DNA of 64,000 nt from Bradyrhizobium arachidis. GTDB taxonomy: Bacteria; Pseudomonadota; Alphaproteobacteria; Rhizobiales; Xanthobacteraceae. The stretch is from the NCBI RefSeq assembly GCF_015291705.1, contig NZ_CP030050.1, forward strand, positions 9,301,001-9,365,000, given 5' to 3'. Shown here one piece after another: positions 54,038-63,692 of this stretch. The notes under the pieces were generated by a model. It was not told the DNA's origin and ran no database searches. It saw only the letters and a list, made by a program, of their open reading frames with translations. Within the stretch, counting starts at the first letter, position 1; every line of letters starts with the position of its first letter. A program made the translations under genes and the position numbers.

Positions 54038-57000
54038 TCAGGTGATGTGGAAGATGAAATCGCTGGCCTTGAGGTTCGCGGCGATCACGTTCTTGAGCAG
54101 CAGCGTCTCAGTCTCCGTCACCGGCGCGCCCTCAGGCTGCATGACCTGCTGATGCCAAGTGACCAACGTATCGCTGGTGCCGTCCTGCTGGGCAATGGTG
54201 AGATTGCCGATGGAGCTGACGCCCGAGAACTGCCGCAGGTCGATCTTGTCGAGGCCTTCCGTGAAATCGGTGATGGTGTGCGTGAACTCGGTGACCGGCT
54301 GCCCGTTGTCGTCGTACAGGAGCCCCGGCGCGAACACGAACTGGTCCTTGGCGCCGCCGCCGGTCAGCGTATCGTTGGTATCGGTCGCGAAGATCACGTC
54401 CTTGCCGTCGGTGCCTTGCAAGGTGATGCCCTGGCTGGTGTTGCCGGCCTCGTTGAAGATGAAATTGACGGTGTCCGACAGACCGGTGGTCTTGTCCGTC
54501 ACCGTCACCCTGATCTGGTCCGTGTCCGGCGCTGAGGCTTCCGGATCGGTGGTGCCCCCGGTCGGATTGTAGGTCGGGCCGGTCTCGAAGCCCAGGTTGA
54601 TGTCGTCGAGCGAGCCGGACGCCGGATAGAAATCGACGCTGCTGAGACCGGGATGCGCGGTCGAGACGGTGACGGTGAAGTCGTGGGTCGCGGCGCCGGC
54701 ATCGGTGTCGGTGACCACGAGATCGGTGATGATGTCGCTGTTGTTCTCGCGGACATGCTCGACGTGGAAGTTCTCGGTGTTGATGACCGGGCCGCTGCCG
54801 ACCGGCGCCGTCACGCTGGTGCCGATGCTGGTCAGCCCGTCCGAGACCGGCGTGGTGCCGCCGGTGCCTGTGGCGGTGAGATCGATCGTCTCCGTCGCGC
54901 AGCCGGTCGTGATCGCGCCGGTATAGGTGTCGTCGAGCGCATGGACGCCGAGAGTACCGGGCGTGCCGGAGAAACCTTCCGCCGGGACGAAGCGGATCAG
55001 CGTGTCGGTGCTGAGCACCAGCGCGCTGGTGTCGCTGACGCCGGAAATATCGACCCAGTGGTCGGTGCCAGCAATCTCGTACTGCCAGACGCCCTCACCC
55101 GAGGAGGCGCCGTCGGCGCTCACCGCGATGGCCTTGAAGCTCGCGCCGGTATCGGCGTCACCGAACTTGCTCGCGAACAGATCGCTGATGGTGCATCCGC
55201 TCGGATCGCTGTCGTTGCCGGCGACGGACGCCAGCGTGGCGTCGTCCAGCGTCGGCGCATCATTGCTGCCGGCGATGTTGATGGTGATGGTCTGGCTTGC
55301 GCCGGTCGTGTGACCATCATTGGGCACGATGGTGTATTGCAGCGACAGCGTCTGGCCGGCGGTGAGGAAATCGAAGGCCTGGCTGCCCGAGTTGAATTCC
55401 CAGGTGAACTGGGCGTGCGTGGCGGTGCCGTTCAGGATGTCGCCGGATGGCAAGACGAGATAGCTGATCAGATCCGAGGCCGACAATCCCTCGAACCCGT
55501 CCGCCTGCAGATGGCCGTCGAGATAGATGCCGACGCCGGTGGCGGAGACCGCCACGTGATCGGCCGTGTCGACATCGGACAGGGTCAGCGTGCGGTGAAG
55601 GTCGAGGCCCGCATTGGTCTCGTCCGTGGTCGCGCTGGCGCTGTCACCGCTCTCGACCGTGATCACCGGCGCATCGTTGGCGCCGGTCACGTTCACCGTG
55701 AACGAGGCCGTGCCGGTGGCGCCATGCGCGTCCTTGGTCTGGACGGTGAAAGTATCGGTATAGTTGCCTTCCGACAGCGCATTGATCGCCGCTGCATCGG
55801 GAACGTAGGTGTAGCAGCCGTCGGCGTTGACCGTCAGCGAGCCATAATGACCTGCGAGCGTCGTCACGGCGTGGCTGGTCGCATCCAGCACGGCATAGGT
55901 CAGCCCGGCCGTCTCGCCATGATCGGCATCGGTCCCGACCAGCGTCCCCGTGATGTCCGAGAAGCTGTCGGTCGTGGCGGTATCCACGAGCGGGCCCGTG
56001 GTCACCGCTGCGACTGTCGGCGCGTCGTTCTCGCCGGTGATCGTGACGGTGACGTCGGCCGCAACCTTCTGGCTGGCTCCGTCATCCAGCGTAATGGTGG
56101 AGACGACCTTGACCTTCTGGTCCGGCCCGAGGAAATCGAGCTTGTTGTCGGCGATCGAATAGTTCCAGGTGACGGTGCCGTTGTTCTTGCCGGTCTGCTG
56201 GTAGCTCAGCGCGCTCTTCAGCGCGGCGATCTCGTCGGCCGTGAGCGAGGCGGTGAGATCGGTGATGCCATCCGCGGCGAGCAGGGTCACGGTCTGCTCG
56301 GTGACGCTCGCCGTCGGCCGGTCGGTCAGGTCGATGTCGGTGAAGTGGATCGAACCGGTCGCGGCCGGCGCCGGGTCGGGCGTGGGGTCGCCGGTCGTGC
56401 TCTCGCGCTCGGAGAAATCCGCGCTCAGCGTCGCCGTGGCCGTGTCGAGCGCCGGCGCATCGTCGTCCGCATGGATCGTGATCAGCGTGTGGCCGGTGCC
56501 GTCATCGCTGCCGGCGAAGTGCGCGTGGCTGTAGTCGGCGCCGGTCAGGTTCAGGCTGATGCTCTTGCCGTCCGCGTCGGTGACGGTCAGCACGCCGCCA
56601 GTCGAAGGATCGGCATTGGCGACATAGACCGCGCTGGTGCCGAGCCCGTATTTGATCGTCGACAGGTCGATCGTGTCGGTCGCGGACAGTTCCGAGATCG
56701 ATCCGCCGAAGCTCGCCGTGTCGATCTGAAGCTCGGCGCCGTCGCCGGCGAGCGTGATCGTCTGCGAGACCGTGCCATCCAGCTTCAGCAACGCGCCGGC
56801 GTCGACGGTGACCGAGCCCGTGCCGGACAGCGAGCCGAACAGGGTCAGGACGCCATCATGAACCTCGATGGTGCCGGTGTTGGCGATGGTGCCCGAGATC
56901 GATGCGGTGCCCCAGCTGTCGATCTCATGGGCGTTGGTGATGTTGAGGTCGGTCCCGGAAATCGAGGCGCCGTTGAGCAGATCGATGACGCCGTCGTTGA

Positions 57001-60000
57001 CGATCGAGGACAGATTGCCGAACACGCTGGTGCCGGACACGGTCCAGGTGCCGGCCGCCTCGTTGTTGAAGGTCGCGTGCGCGACCGAGATGTTGCCGTT
57101 GATCTCGTGGGAGTTGTTGATCGTGATGGCGCCGCCGGTCTCGACGATCGCATAGGTCGTCGAGGTCACGGTCGAGGCGACGGCGGCTCCGATCGTGCCG
57201 GAATTGTCGATCGTCGCCGAGCCCGTGGTGTTTTCCTGGATCAAGATCGCCGCATGGCCGGTCGGGGCCACGATCGAGCCGGAATTGGTGATGTGGGTGG
57301 AGCCGGTCGCACCAGTTTCGTTCTGCGTGACGCTGATGCCGGCGAGGCTGGTGCTGGTGATGTCGCCGTGGTTCACGATGGTGACGTCGCCCGCGCCATT
57401 GGCGATGGCGGCGAGACCAACCGCGCCTGTGGCGGAGCCTTCGTTGGTGACGCTGACGTTGCCGCCGCCGTGATCGAACGCGCCGATCGCCGTACCTGCG
57501 GCGGTGATCTCCGAATTCTGGCCGGTCGTGACCGTGATGTCGCCGACGCCCCAGGTGAACGCCTCGATGCCGTAGCCAGCATCTGCAGTGATCTTCGCAT
57601 CGCTGTCGACGGTGACGTCGCCGTTGACCAAATTCGAGAAGGAGCCGGTCCCGCCAGGCTTGTAGCCGGCGATGATGCCGCCCGGGGTGGTACCGTCGGT
57701 ATTCAGCGTCGCGCCGGAATGAATGGTGCCATGCGCCTCGACGGAGATCGTGCTGTCCAAGCCACCCGCGATCGCGGTCGCATAGTTGACGGCGACGATG
57801 CCGGAGCTGCCTGACGTGATGCTGTCACCCTTCGCCAGGGTGACGCTGATGTCGCCCTGGTCGACGCTGAAGGCCCTGATGCCGTAGCTCGTCGCGCCCG
57901 AGATCGTGACGTTCTCGCCGAGGGTGACCGTCACGTCGCCGGCGCCGCCGCTCAAGGCCGCGGCATTGATGCCGATGCTCTGGGTGCCGGCGACGGAGAT
58001 CGTGGTGCCGGCGAAGCTGTTCACCGTGACGTCGCCATTGCCGTAGTTGTAGGCGTTGATGCCGTAACCGGCCGCGGCGGTGATATTGGCGTGGTTGTTG
58101 ACGACGACCATGCCGTTGACGTCGGTGTTGTCGTTGGTGCCGCTCGTGGCGCCGGTGTAGCCGACCTCGATGCCAGCAGGCGAATTGCCGGCGAGGTTCG
58201 GGCTGCTGCCGGAGTTGATCGCGCCGTAGGCGTTGACGGTGATCGTGCTGTCGTCAGACGCGTCGAGCGAGATCGCGCGATTGACCACGACGATGCCGGA
58301 GCTGCCCGAAGTGATGACGCTGCCGGCCTCGGTCGTGACGGTCTGGCTGCCGCTGCCATAGCTGCGCGACCGGATGCCGTAGATCGAGCTGCCCGTGATC
58401 GCGCCGCCGGCGTCGATGGTGATGTCGCCGCCACCCTGCGTGACCGCGTCGATGCCGTACGCGCCCCCAACGGCGCCGCCGAGCTGAGTGACCGAGATGT
58501 CGCCGCCATTGGCGCTGTTCAAATTCTCGACGAGAACGCCGACCGAATTCGCGCCGGTGCCGGTCGCCTTGCCGGAGACGTTGTCGATGGTGATGTCGCC
58601 GACGCCGGTGGCGCTGTCGCGCAGCGTGATGCCGTTGCCGGCGAGCCCCTTGATGTCCCCGGTCGCGGTCAGCGAGATGTCGCCGGTGCCGTTCTGCGTC
58701 ACGACCACGCCACCGGCGGCGCCGGTCAGCGTTCCCGTGGGCGTGAGGACGATGTCGGCGGGGTTGGCCAGCGTGCCGCCCGACGCCGTGAAGCTGAGCG
58801 CATTGCCGCTCGATGTCGTGATGTCGGCCGTGCCCGTGATGGTGAAGGTGCCGCCCGTCGACGACTGGCCCGTGATGGTGCCGGTAAAGCTCTGGCCCGC
58901 CACCTTGTCGAGCTGGAGCGTGCCGGTTCCGCCGGCGAAGGTGATGGTCTGCGCGGTCGCCCCCGCGAGCTCCAGCGTCGCGCCGTCGTCGATGATCACC
59001 TCGCCGACTCCGGTGAGACCGCCGGACAGGTAGAGCGTGCCGGCCTGCACCTCGATGTTGCCGGTGTTGTCGACGGCGGCCGAGATCGTGCTGGACCCGG
59101 AGACGCCGTAGAGATTGCCGGCATTGCCGAGGGTGCCGCCATTGATCGAGACGTCGGTGAGATAAAGCTTCGAGAGGTTGTCGACGGTGATCGTTCCGGT
59201 GCTGCTGTTGCTGACAGTGAGATTTGTCAGCTTCAGCACGCCATAGTTGATCGCCGCGAGAGACGCGGTGTTGGAGATATCTTCGCCGGAGATATCGAGC
59301 ACACCGCCGTTCGCCTGAACGAGACCGTGATTGGTGATGAGGTGGATCGTGGCGGGATCGATCGTCAGCGTGCCGCTGGTGACAGTGATCGTACCCGTAT
59401 TGGTGATGTCGGCATTATCGATGACGCTCGTGCCGGTCGATTCCAGCGTGCCCGCGATCGTGACCGTGCCGCCATTGATGCTCGCGCCGCTGATCGTCAG
59501 CTTGCCGTTCGCATCGACCGTGACATGGCCGGTGTTGGTGACGCTGGTGCCCTGGTCGATGGTCAACCAGCCATTCGCCAGCACCTTGATCGTGCCGGTG
59601 GCGGTGTTCGAGACCGTCTCGTGGGCGAACTCAGCCGTGCCCTTGACGTTGACGTTGCCGGAATTGTTCAGCGTGCCGTTCTCGATCAGGCTGGTGCCGT
59701 CGAGCTCCAGCGTGCCGAGAATGGCGACGGTGCCGCCATCGACGGTCGTGCCGTCGACGACCAGCGTCGTACCGCCATCAGCCTTCAGCGTGCCGCCCGC
59801 ATTGTGGATCGTGGCAAGCGTCTTCAGCGTGCCGCCGGACAGCTCGATCGTGCCGGAATTGGTGATCGTGGCACCGGCAGCGAAATCGCCGCCGCCCGCG
59901 AGCGTCAGATGGCCGGCATTGGTGAGCACGCTGGTGTCGAGGATCTCGGCCTTGCCGCCGACCGACATCGTGCCGGTCGCGGCGTTGGTGAGGATCGAGT

Positions 60001-62344
60001 CGGCGCTCATGTTGAGCGCGCCTGCGATCGTCAGCGAGCTCTGGTTGATCAGCTTCGGCGGCGGGCCGCCAAAGTCGTTCATCGTGATCGACTTGGCGAA
60101 GGCGGCCGTGTCGATCGTCACCGGATAGGACGGCGTCAGGCCGTGCAACTGGTCGGTGATGACGATGACGTCGTCATTGATGGTCGGAACCGTGCCGGTT
60201 TCCCAGTTGGCTGCGTCCTTCCAGAACCCGCCCGAGGGAGCGCCCGCCTTGTCGGTCGCGATCCACACCACTGCGGGCGCGTCGGTGCCCGTGATGGTGA
60301 CGGTGATGGTCTGCTGCGAGGTCGCGCCCTGCGAATCCGTGAGCGTCACGGTGTAGACCAGCGTCAGCACCTCGCCCTTCGGGATGAAGTCGGCGAGGTA
60401 GACCGGCAGATCGGCCAGCGACCAGTTGATGGTGCCGGTACCGTCGCCGGTGCTGTCGGCGCCCGACGCGATCGAGACCGACATCGCCTTCGCAAACGCC
60501 GCGAGCGGGCCCGGCGGCACGGTGCCGTCGGGCAGGGTCGCGCTGGTGAGCTTCACCGACACCGTGTGCGTGTCGGTGAGGTCGACATCGTCGAAGCTCA
60601 GCGTCCCCGAGGTCGGAACGTCGCTGGCGAGCGGTCCGCCCGGCACGCTGGTGCCGCCCTCGAAGGTGATGGTCGGAACGCTGGTTGTGATCACCGGCTT
60701 GTCGTTGGTGCCGGTGATGGTGATGGTGATCGGGATGAGGATGGATTCAGGATTGACGGCGAAATTGTTGTTGACGCGGACCATGTAGGTCAGCGTCAGC
60801 GTTTCGCCGGCCGCGAGGAAATCGAAGACGTGGTCGGGGATCGTGTAGGTCCAGACCGCCGAGCCGTTGTTGTTGTTGGCCGCGTCGGGGACGACCTGGA
60901 TAGCGACCTGCGTCGCCGCGATGTCCTGCTTCTGGAGCGCGGAGAGCGTGCCGGTGACGTCCTGCTGGCCGGCGTTCTTGTAGACGTAGTTCGGCGCATC
61001 GCCGAGGCTGATCGACACCGTCGGCTGGTCGCCGAGATTTTGGTCGACGAAGGTGATCCGGCCTGAGATCGTGTCGGAACCCACGGTGTCGCCGGTCCCG
61101 TCCGCGCGGCCGCCGGTCGCGTTCGCGTGCTCGGTCAGCGTGAATGCCGTCTTCACATTGCCGTTGGCGTCGAGGCTGCGCGCATCCGGCGGGCCGGGAA
61201 TGCGGGTGCTGGTCACCGGTGAGTTGCCCGGCCCCGTCGAGGGCAACGGATTGAGATTCGTGAAGGTCAGGATCGCGGTGGCGCCTGACGGCGTCTTGAT
61301 CAGGATACCGTCGCTGGTCTGCGTGATCGTGTCGGTGAAATTCGTGGTGAGCTTGGTGTTGGTGTTGTTGTCGGTGAACTTCAGCGTGAACACGTCCGTG
61401 ATCAGCTTCTGCACGTCCGGCGACAGCAGCCCGTTGGTGATCGAGACGTTGCCGCCGCTGATCTGGATCATCTGGCCGGCCTGGTTGACCGTCGCGATCG
61501 GCAGCAGCGTGACCTTGTCGAACAGGATGTAGGAGCCCGTCGTGCCGTTCGGCTCGACCAGCACCTGGAAGCTCGCCTGCGGCTGCGGATCGCCGCCGCC
61601 GGCGGGAACGACGAAGTTGATCTGGGTCAGAACCGCCGTGCCGCGGATGCCCATGGTGGCGACCGGCGTGTCGATCTTCATGTCGCCGTGCTTAGCGGTC
61701 TCGCCGGCGACGAAGGTGATGGTGCCGGCGACGAGGCTGAGCAGCGAGGAGTTGCTCGACCCGTTGGGGTCGTAGACCATCTCGTTCAGCACCATCCGCG
61801 CATTCGAGGACAGGCCGAACACGGTGCCGTCGATGAAGGTGATGCCGATCGTCGAATCGGCGCCGGTCGAGACCACGTCGCCCTTCTCGACGTTGTCGCC
61901 GTTGTTGAGGATGACCGAGACGCCGTTGCGGATCGCGGTCGCGCTGCCGGACAGCTTGGTGACGTGGCCGATGACCTGGGCCGCGGCGACGCCGGACGCG
62001 GCCTGCGCATATTGCACATGGCCCGTGAGCGCGTTGACGACGTCGCCGGTGAGATGGGCGCCGTCGGGCGAGGCGACCGCCGCGCGCTTGTCGCCCCTGA
62101 AATAATCGTGAACGACGAACTCGTGCCCGTCATGGGACAGCACGAGATCGAGGCCGGCGCGCTTGAACTCGCCGCTGAAGATCAGATTGGCATCGGGAAC
62201 AACCACCGCGCCGTCGGGCACGTGACCATGCGCCTTGGCGATGAACGGCGTGCCGGTAAACGAATCGATATGGAGGTCAGCGGGCGAGCGGGAACCCTGA
62301 CCGTCCATAGAGAGCGCGGCGTCAAATTTGCCAGCGTAGTTCAA
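54038..62344 (-). CDS. Giant type I secreted adhesin with FecR domain and VCBS repeats
   Basis: 2768 residues. Start is a TTG (MNYAGKFDAALS); an ATG at 62308 is the alternative, and neither has a strong site. Residues 1-112 form a conserved N-terminal module without a signal peptide. A FecR domain follows (125-250; NGDNVEKGDVVSTGADSTIG, DTPVATMGIRGTAVL). VCBS-type beta domains end in TGTNDKPV (about 548) and TGTDAPAV (about 686). The beta-helical passenger (690-1930) is rich in Asn/Thr/Gly. More VCBS/cadherin-like domains (1958-2365) each end in NDAP, then comes one RTX-like motif (GTDGKDVIFATDTNDTLTGG, about 2641) and a C-terminal secretion region. Surface adhesin, exported by a type I system. 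Confidence 0.92.
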   Translation of the reverse strand: MNYAGKFDAALSMDGQGSRSPADLHIDSFTGTPFIAKAHGHVPDGAVVVPDANLIFSGEFKRAGLDLVLSHDGHEFVVHDYFRGDKRAAVASPDGAHLTGDVVNALTGHVQYAQAASGVAAAQVIGHVTKLSGSATAIRNGVSVILNNGDNVEKGDVVSTGADSTIGITFIDGTVFGLSSNARMVLNEMVYDPNGSSNSSLLSLVAGTITFVAGETAKHGDMKIDTPVATMGIRGTAVLTQINFVVPAGGGDPQPQASFQVLVEPNGTTGSYILFDKVTLLPIATVNQAGQMIQISGGNVSITNGLLSPDVQKLITDVFTLKFTDNNTNTKLTTNFTDTITQTSDGILIKTPSGATAILTFTNLNPLPSTGPGNSPVTSTRIPGPPDARSLDANGNVKTAFTLTEHANATGGRADGTGDTVGSDTISGRITFVDQNLGDQPTVSISLGDAPNYVYKNAGQQDVTGTLSALQKQDIAATQVAIQVVPDAANNNNGSAVWTYTIPDHVFDFLAAGETLTLTYMVRVNNNFAVNPESILIPITITITGTNDKPVITTSVPTITFEGGTSVPGGPLASDVPTSGTLSFDDVDLTDTHTVSVKLTSATLPDGTVPPGPLAAFAKAMSVSIASGADSTGDGTGTINWSLADLPVYLADFIPKGEVLTLVYTVTLTDSQGATSQQTITVTITGTDAPAVVWIATDKAGAPSGGFWKDAANWETGTVPTINDDVIVITDQLHGLTPSYPVTIDTAAFAKSITMNDFGGPPPKLINQSSLTIAGALNMSADSILTNAATGTMSVGGKAEILDTSVLTNAGHLTLAGGGDFAAGATITNSGTIELSGGTLKTLATIHNAGGTLKADGGTTLVVDGTTVDGGTVAILGTLELDGTSLIENGTLNNSGNVNVKGTAEFAHETVSNTATGTIKVLANGWLTIDQGTSVTNTGHVTVDANGKLTISGASINGGTVTIAGTLESTGTSVIDNADITNTGTITVTSGTLTIDPATIHLITNHGLVQANGGVLDISGEDISNTASLAAINYGVLKLTNLTVSNSSTGTITVDNLSKLYLTDVSINGGTLGNAGNLYGVSGSSTISAAVDNTGNIEVQAGTLYLSGGLTGVGEVIIDDGATLELAGATAQTITFAGGTGTLQLDKVAGQSFTGTITGQSSTGGTFTITGTADITTSSGNALSFTASGGTLANPADIVLTPTGTLTGAAGGVVVTQNGTGDISLTATGDIKGLAGNGITLRDSATGVGDITIDNVSGKATGTGANSVGVLVENLNSANGGDISVTQLGGAVGGAYGIDAVTQGGGDITIDAGGAITGSSIYGIRSRSYGSGSQTVTTEAGSVITSGSSGIVVVNRAISLDASDDSTITVNAYGAINSGSSPNLAGNSPAGIEVGYTGATSGTNDNTDVNGMVVVNNHANITAAAGYGINAYNYGNGDVTVNSFAGTTISVAGTQSIGINAAALSGGAGDVTVTLGENVTISGATSYGIRAFSVDQGDISVTLAKGDSITSGSSGIVAVNYATAIAGGLDSTISVEAHGTIHSGATLNTDGTTPGGIIAGYKPGGTGSFSNLVNGDVTVDSDAKITADAGYGIEAFTWGVGDITVTTGQNSEITAAGTAIGAFDHGGGNVSVTNEGSATGAVGLAAIANGAGDVTIVNHGDITSTSLAGISVTQNETGATGSTHITNSGSIVAPTGHAAILIQENTTGSATIDNSGTIGAAVASTVTSTTYAIVETGGAITINNSHEINGNISVAHATFNNEAAGTWTVSGTSVFGNLSSIVNDGVIDLLNGASISGTDLNITNAHEIDSWGTASISGTIANTGTIEVHDGVLTLFGSLSGTGSVTVDAGALLKLDGTVSQTITLAGDGAELQIDTASFGGSISELSATDTIDLSTIKYGLGTSAVYVANADPSTGGVLTVTDADGKSISLNLTGADYSHAHFAGSDDGTGHTLITIHADDDAPALDTATATLSADFSERESTTGDPTPDPAPAATGSIHFTDIDLTDRPTASVTEQTVTLLAADGITDLTASLTADEIAALKSALSYQQTGKNNGTVTWNYSIADNKLDFLGPDQKVKVVSTITLDDGASQKVAADVTVTITGENDAPTVAAVTTGPLVDTATTDSFSDITGTLVGTDADHGETAGLTYAVLDATSHAVTTLAGHYGSLTVNADGCYTYVPDAAAINALSEGNYTDTFTVQTKDAHGATGTASFTVNVTGANDAPVITVESGDSASATTDETNAGLDLHRTLTLSDVDTADHVAVSATGVGIYLDGHLQADGFEGLSASDLISYLVLPSGDILNGTATHAQFTWEFNSGSQAFDFLTAGQTLSLQYTIVPNDGHTTGASQTITINIAGSNDAPTLDDATLASVAGNDSDPSGCTISDLFASKFGDADTGASFKAIAVSADGASSGEGVWQYEIAGTDHWVDISGVSDTSALVLSTDTLIRFVPAEGFSGTPGTLGVHALDDTYTGAITTGCATETIDLTATGTGGTTPVSDGLTSIGTSVTAPVGSGPVINTENFHVEHVRENNSDIITDLVVTDTDAGAATHDFTVTVSTAHPGLSSVDFYPASGSLDDINLGFETGPTYNPTGGTTDPEASAPDTDQIRVTVTDKTTGLSDTVNFIFNEAGNTSQGITLQGTDGKDVIFATDTNDTLTGGGAKDQFVFAPGLLYDDNGQPVTEFTHTITDFTEGLDKIDLRQFSGVSSIGNLTIAQQDGTSDTLVTWHQQVMQPEGAPVTETETLLLKNVIAANLKASDFIFHIT
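57515..58340 (-). repeat. Internal duplication in the adhesin passenger domain
   Basis: Two units about 495 bases (165 residues) apart carry the same order of motifs. One has VITSGSSGIVVVN, AINSGSSPNLAG and NHANITAAAGYGINAY; the other has SITSGSSGIVAVN, TIHSGATLNTDG and SDAKITADAGYGIEAF. They correspond to residues about 1335-1445 and 1501-1610. Confidence 0.75.
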
Positions 62345-62960
62345 CCAGGCACCGTAAAAAGGGTTAATATTTATGTAAGTATCGACCGACTAAGCTTGCT
62401 TAGCATTACCAAGTCGTTAGCGAAACCATCTATTGCTTGTGTGATTTCGCGTCACTTGGCCATATGAGCCCACGCCGAGCGGTGCCGTCACAGAGTAGCC
62501 GAAGTAGTTTTTGAAGCATCCCAAAGTCGAAATAGGCTTATCTGCGTGCATTTCCAGTCATCCGAAGTAATCTATCGTATAGGTGAAACGGCAGATACTT
62601 GCGTCATCTTTTCTTCGTGATGCCCCGCAGCATCCTGCGGCAAATACGGGTCTGAATCTGTGACCTAATTAACAGAACCCGTGAAATAGCGGACTGTTAG
62701 CCATAGGACCCAGAATCGCTGCCTCACAACTTGCGCCTGCAATTGGTTCCATTTCGCGGCAGCAACCGCTCTCCTAGCCGGCGAATCGTAAAATTTTAAG
62801 CAATTTGGGCAGGCCCGTTTCAGCCTGTCCTCCGGTTTTGGGACCCTGGCCGTACCCGTTAAGCAGAACAAAACGGCCCGCCTCGCACTATCTCCGCGAA
62901 AGCAACAAAGCCGGCGCGTCGAGGTCGAGGGGACCCGGCGAAGCCGGAAGGGGATGTCAA
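62345..62960. other. Divergent control region of adhesin and LapG-like protease
   Basis: 616 bases, clearly richer in A+T than the genes beside it, with no supported gene. A short perfect hairpin CCGCAG-CATC-CTGCGG is at 62625-62640. GTTAAGCAGAACA at 62858-62870 recurs inverted at 63750-63762. It should hold promoters in both directions and, given its size, sites for regulators of adhesion. Confidence 0.6.
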
Positions 62961-63692
62961 ATGGAGACCGCTGCTCGCTCGCGCACCTGGCGCGCAATCC
63001 TTGTCATGTGCGGCTTGATCCTGCTCGGATCGGCGGCCGAGCTTCGCGCCGGCTCGCTGCTGTCGCCCGGCGCGGGCGTCCTCGTGCGAAAATCCGCCGA
63101 GCCGTTCGGTGTGTTCGCCTTCGCGATCTCCGGCGGGAGCCTGCGGGAGAAATGGTCTGCGCTGAAGGCCAGGCTCGACGACGACATGGTGCAGCTCGCG
63201 CTGTGCGACGGCGACCGCGACAATTGTGCTTCGCCCGCGGCCTTGAGGCTGCTCGCCATCGTCGACCAGGCCCGCGCCCGCGACGGCCGCGCCCGGCTGG
63301 GCGAGACCAACCGCGCCATCAACCTTGCCATCCGCCCCGCCGATGACGGCGCCGACGACGTCTGGAGCTCGCCGCTTGCCACCTTCGCGCGCGGCTCCGG
63401 CGATTGCGAGGACTATGCCATCGCCAAGCTCGCCGCGCTGCGCCTTGCCGGCGTTGCCGCCGACGATCTCCGCATCGTCGTGGTGCGCGACGTCAGGGCC
63501 GGCGAAGAGCATGCGGTGGTCGCCGCAAAGCTCGATGGCCACTGGCTGATGCTCGACAATCGCCGCATGGCGATGGTCGAGGATGACGCGGCGCGGAGCT
63601 ACCGGCCGCTGTTCGTGCTCTATCAGACGGCCGTGATGAAATATGTCGACGAGCCGGTGCGGTTCTCGATGATCGCCACCGAGGGGCGCTGA
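62961..63692 (+). CDS. LapG-like periplasmic cysteine protease (BTLCP, DUF920/C93)
   Basis: 243 residues from the ATG at 62961 with GAAGGGG upstream. Signal peptide to about residue 30 (AILVMCGLILLGSAAELRAG). Transglutaminase-like catalytic triad: C149 in GSGDCEDYAIAKLAALRLAG, H184 in AGEEHAVVAAKLDGHW and D199 in LMLDNRRMAMVEDD. The C-terminus has SYRPLFVLYQTAVMKYVD, usual for this family. LapG proteases cut the N-terminal retention module of giant adhesins to free cells from surfaces, under control of c-di-GMP through LapD. Its position divergent from the giant adhesin suggests that protein as substrate. Confidence 0.9.
   Translation: METAARSRTWRAILVMCGLILLGSAAELRAGSLLSPGAGVLVRKSAEPFGVFAFAISGGSLREKWSALKARLDDDMVQLALCDGDRDNCASPAALRLLAIVDQARARDGRARLGETNRAINLAIRPADDGADDVWSSPLATFARGSGDCEDYAIAKLAALRLAGVAADDLRIVVVRDVRAGEEHAVVAAKLDGHWLMLDNRRMAMVEDDAARSYRPLFVLYQTAVMKYVDEPVRFSMIATEGR

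Noticed and set aside
51396..54152. Long + strand open frame opposite the CHASE2 cyclase
   Set aside because: It starts in a repeat and is antisense to a cyclase with all catalytic motifs; no protein family is visible.
54653..57814. Open frame of more than 1000 codons on the + strand opposite the adhesin
   Set aside because: It is antisense to a well-supported giant protein, is Arg/Asp/Gly-biased without domains, and arises from low stop frequency in repetitive GC-rich coding sequence.
58091..61066. Open frame of about 990 codons on the + strand opposite the adhesin
   Set aside because: Same reason: composition mirrors the adhesin codons, with no recognisable fold and no ribosome site.
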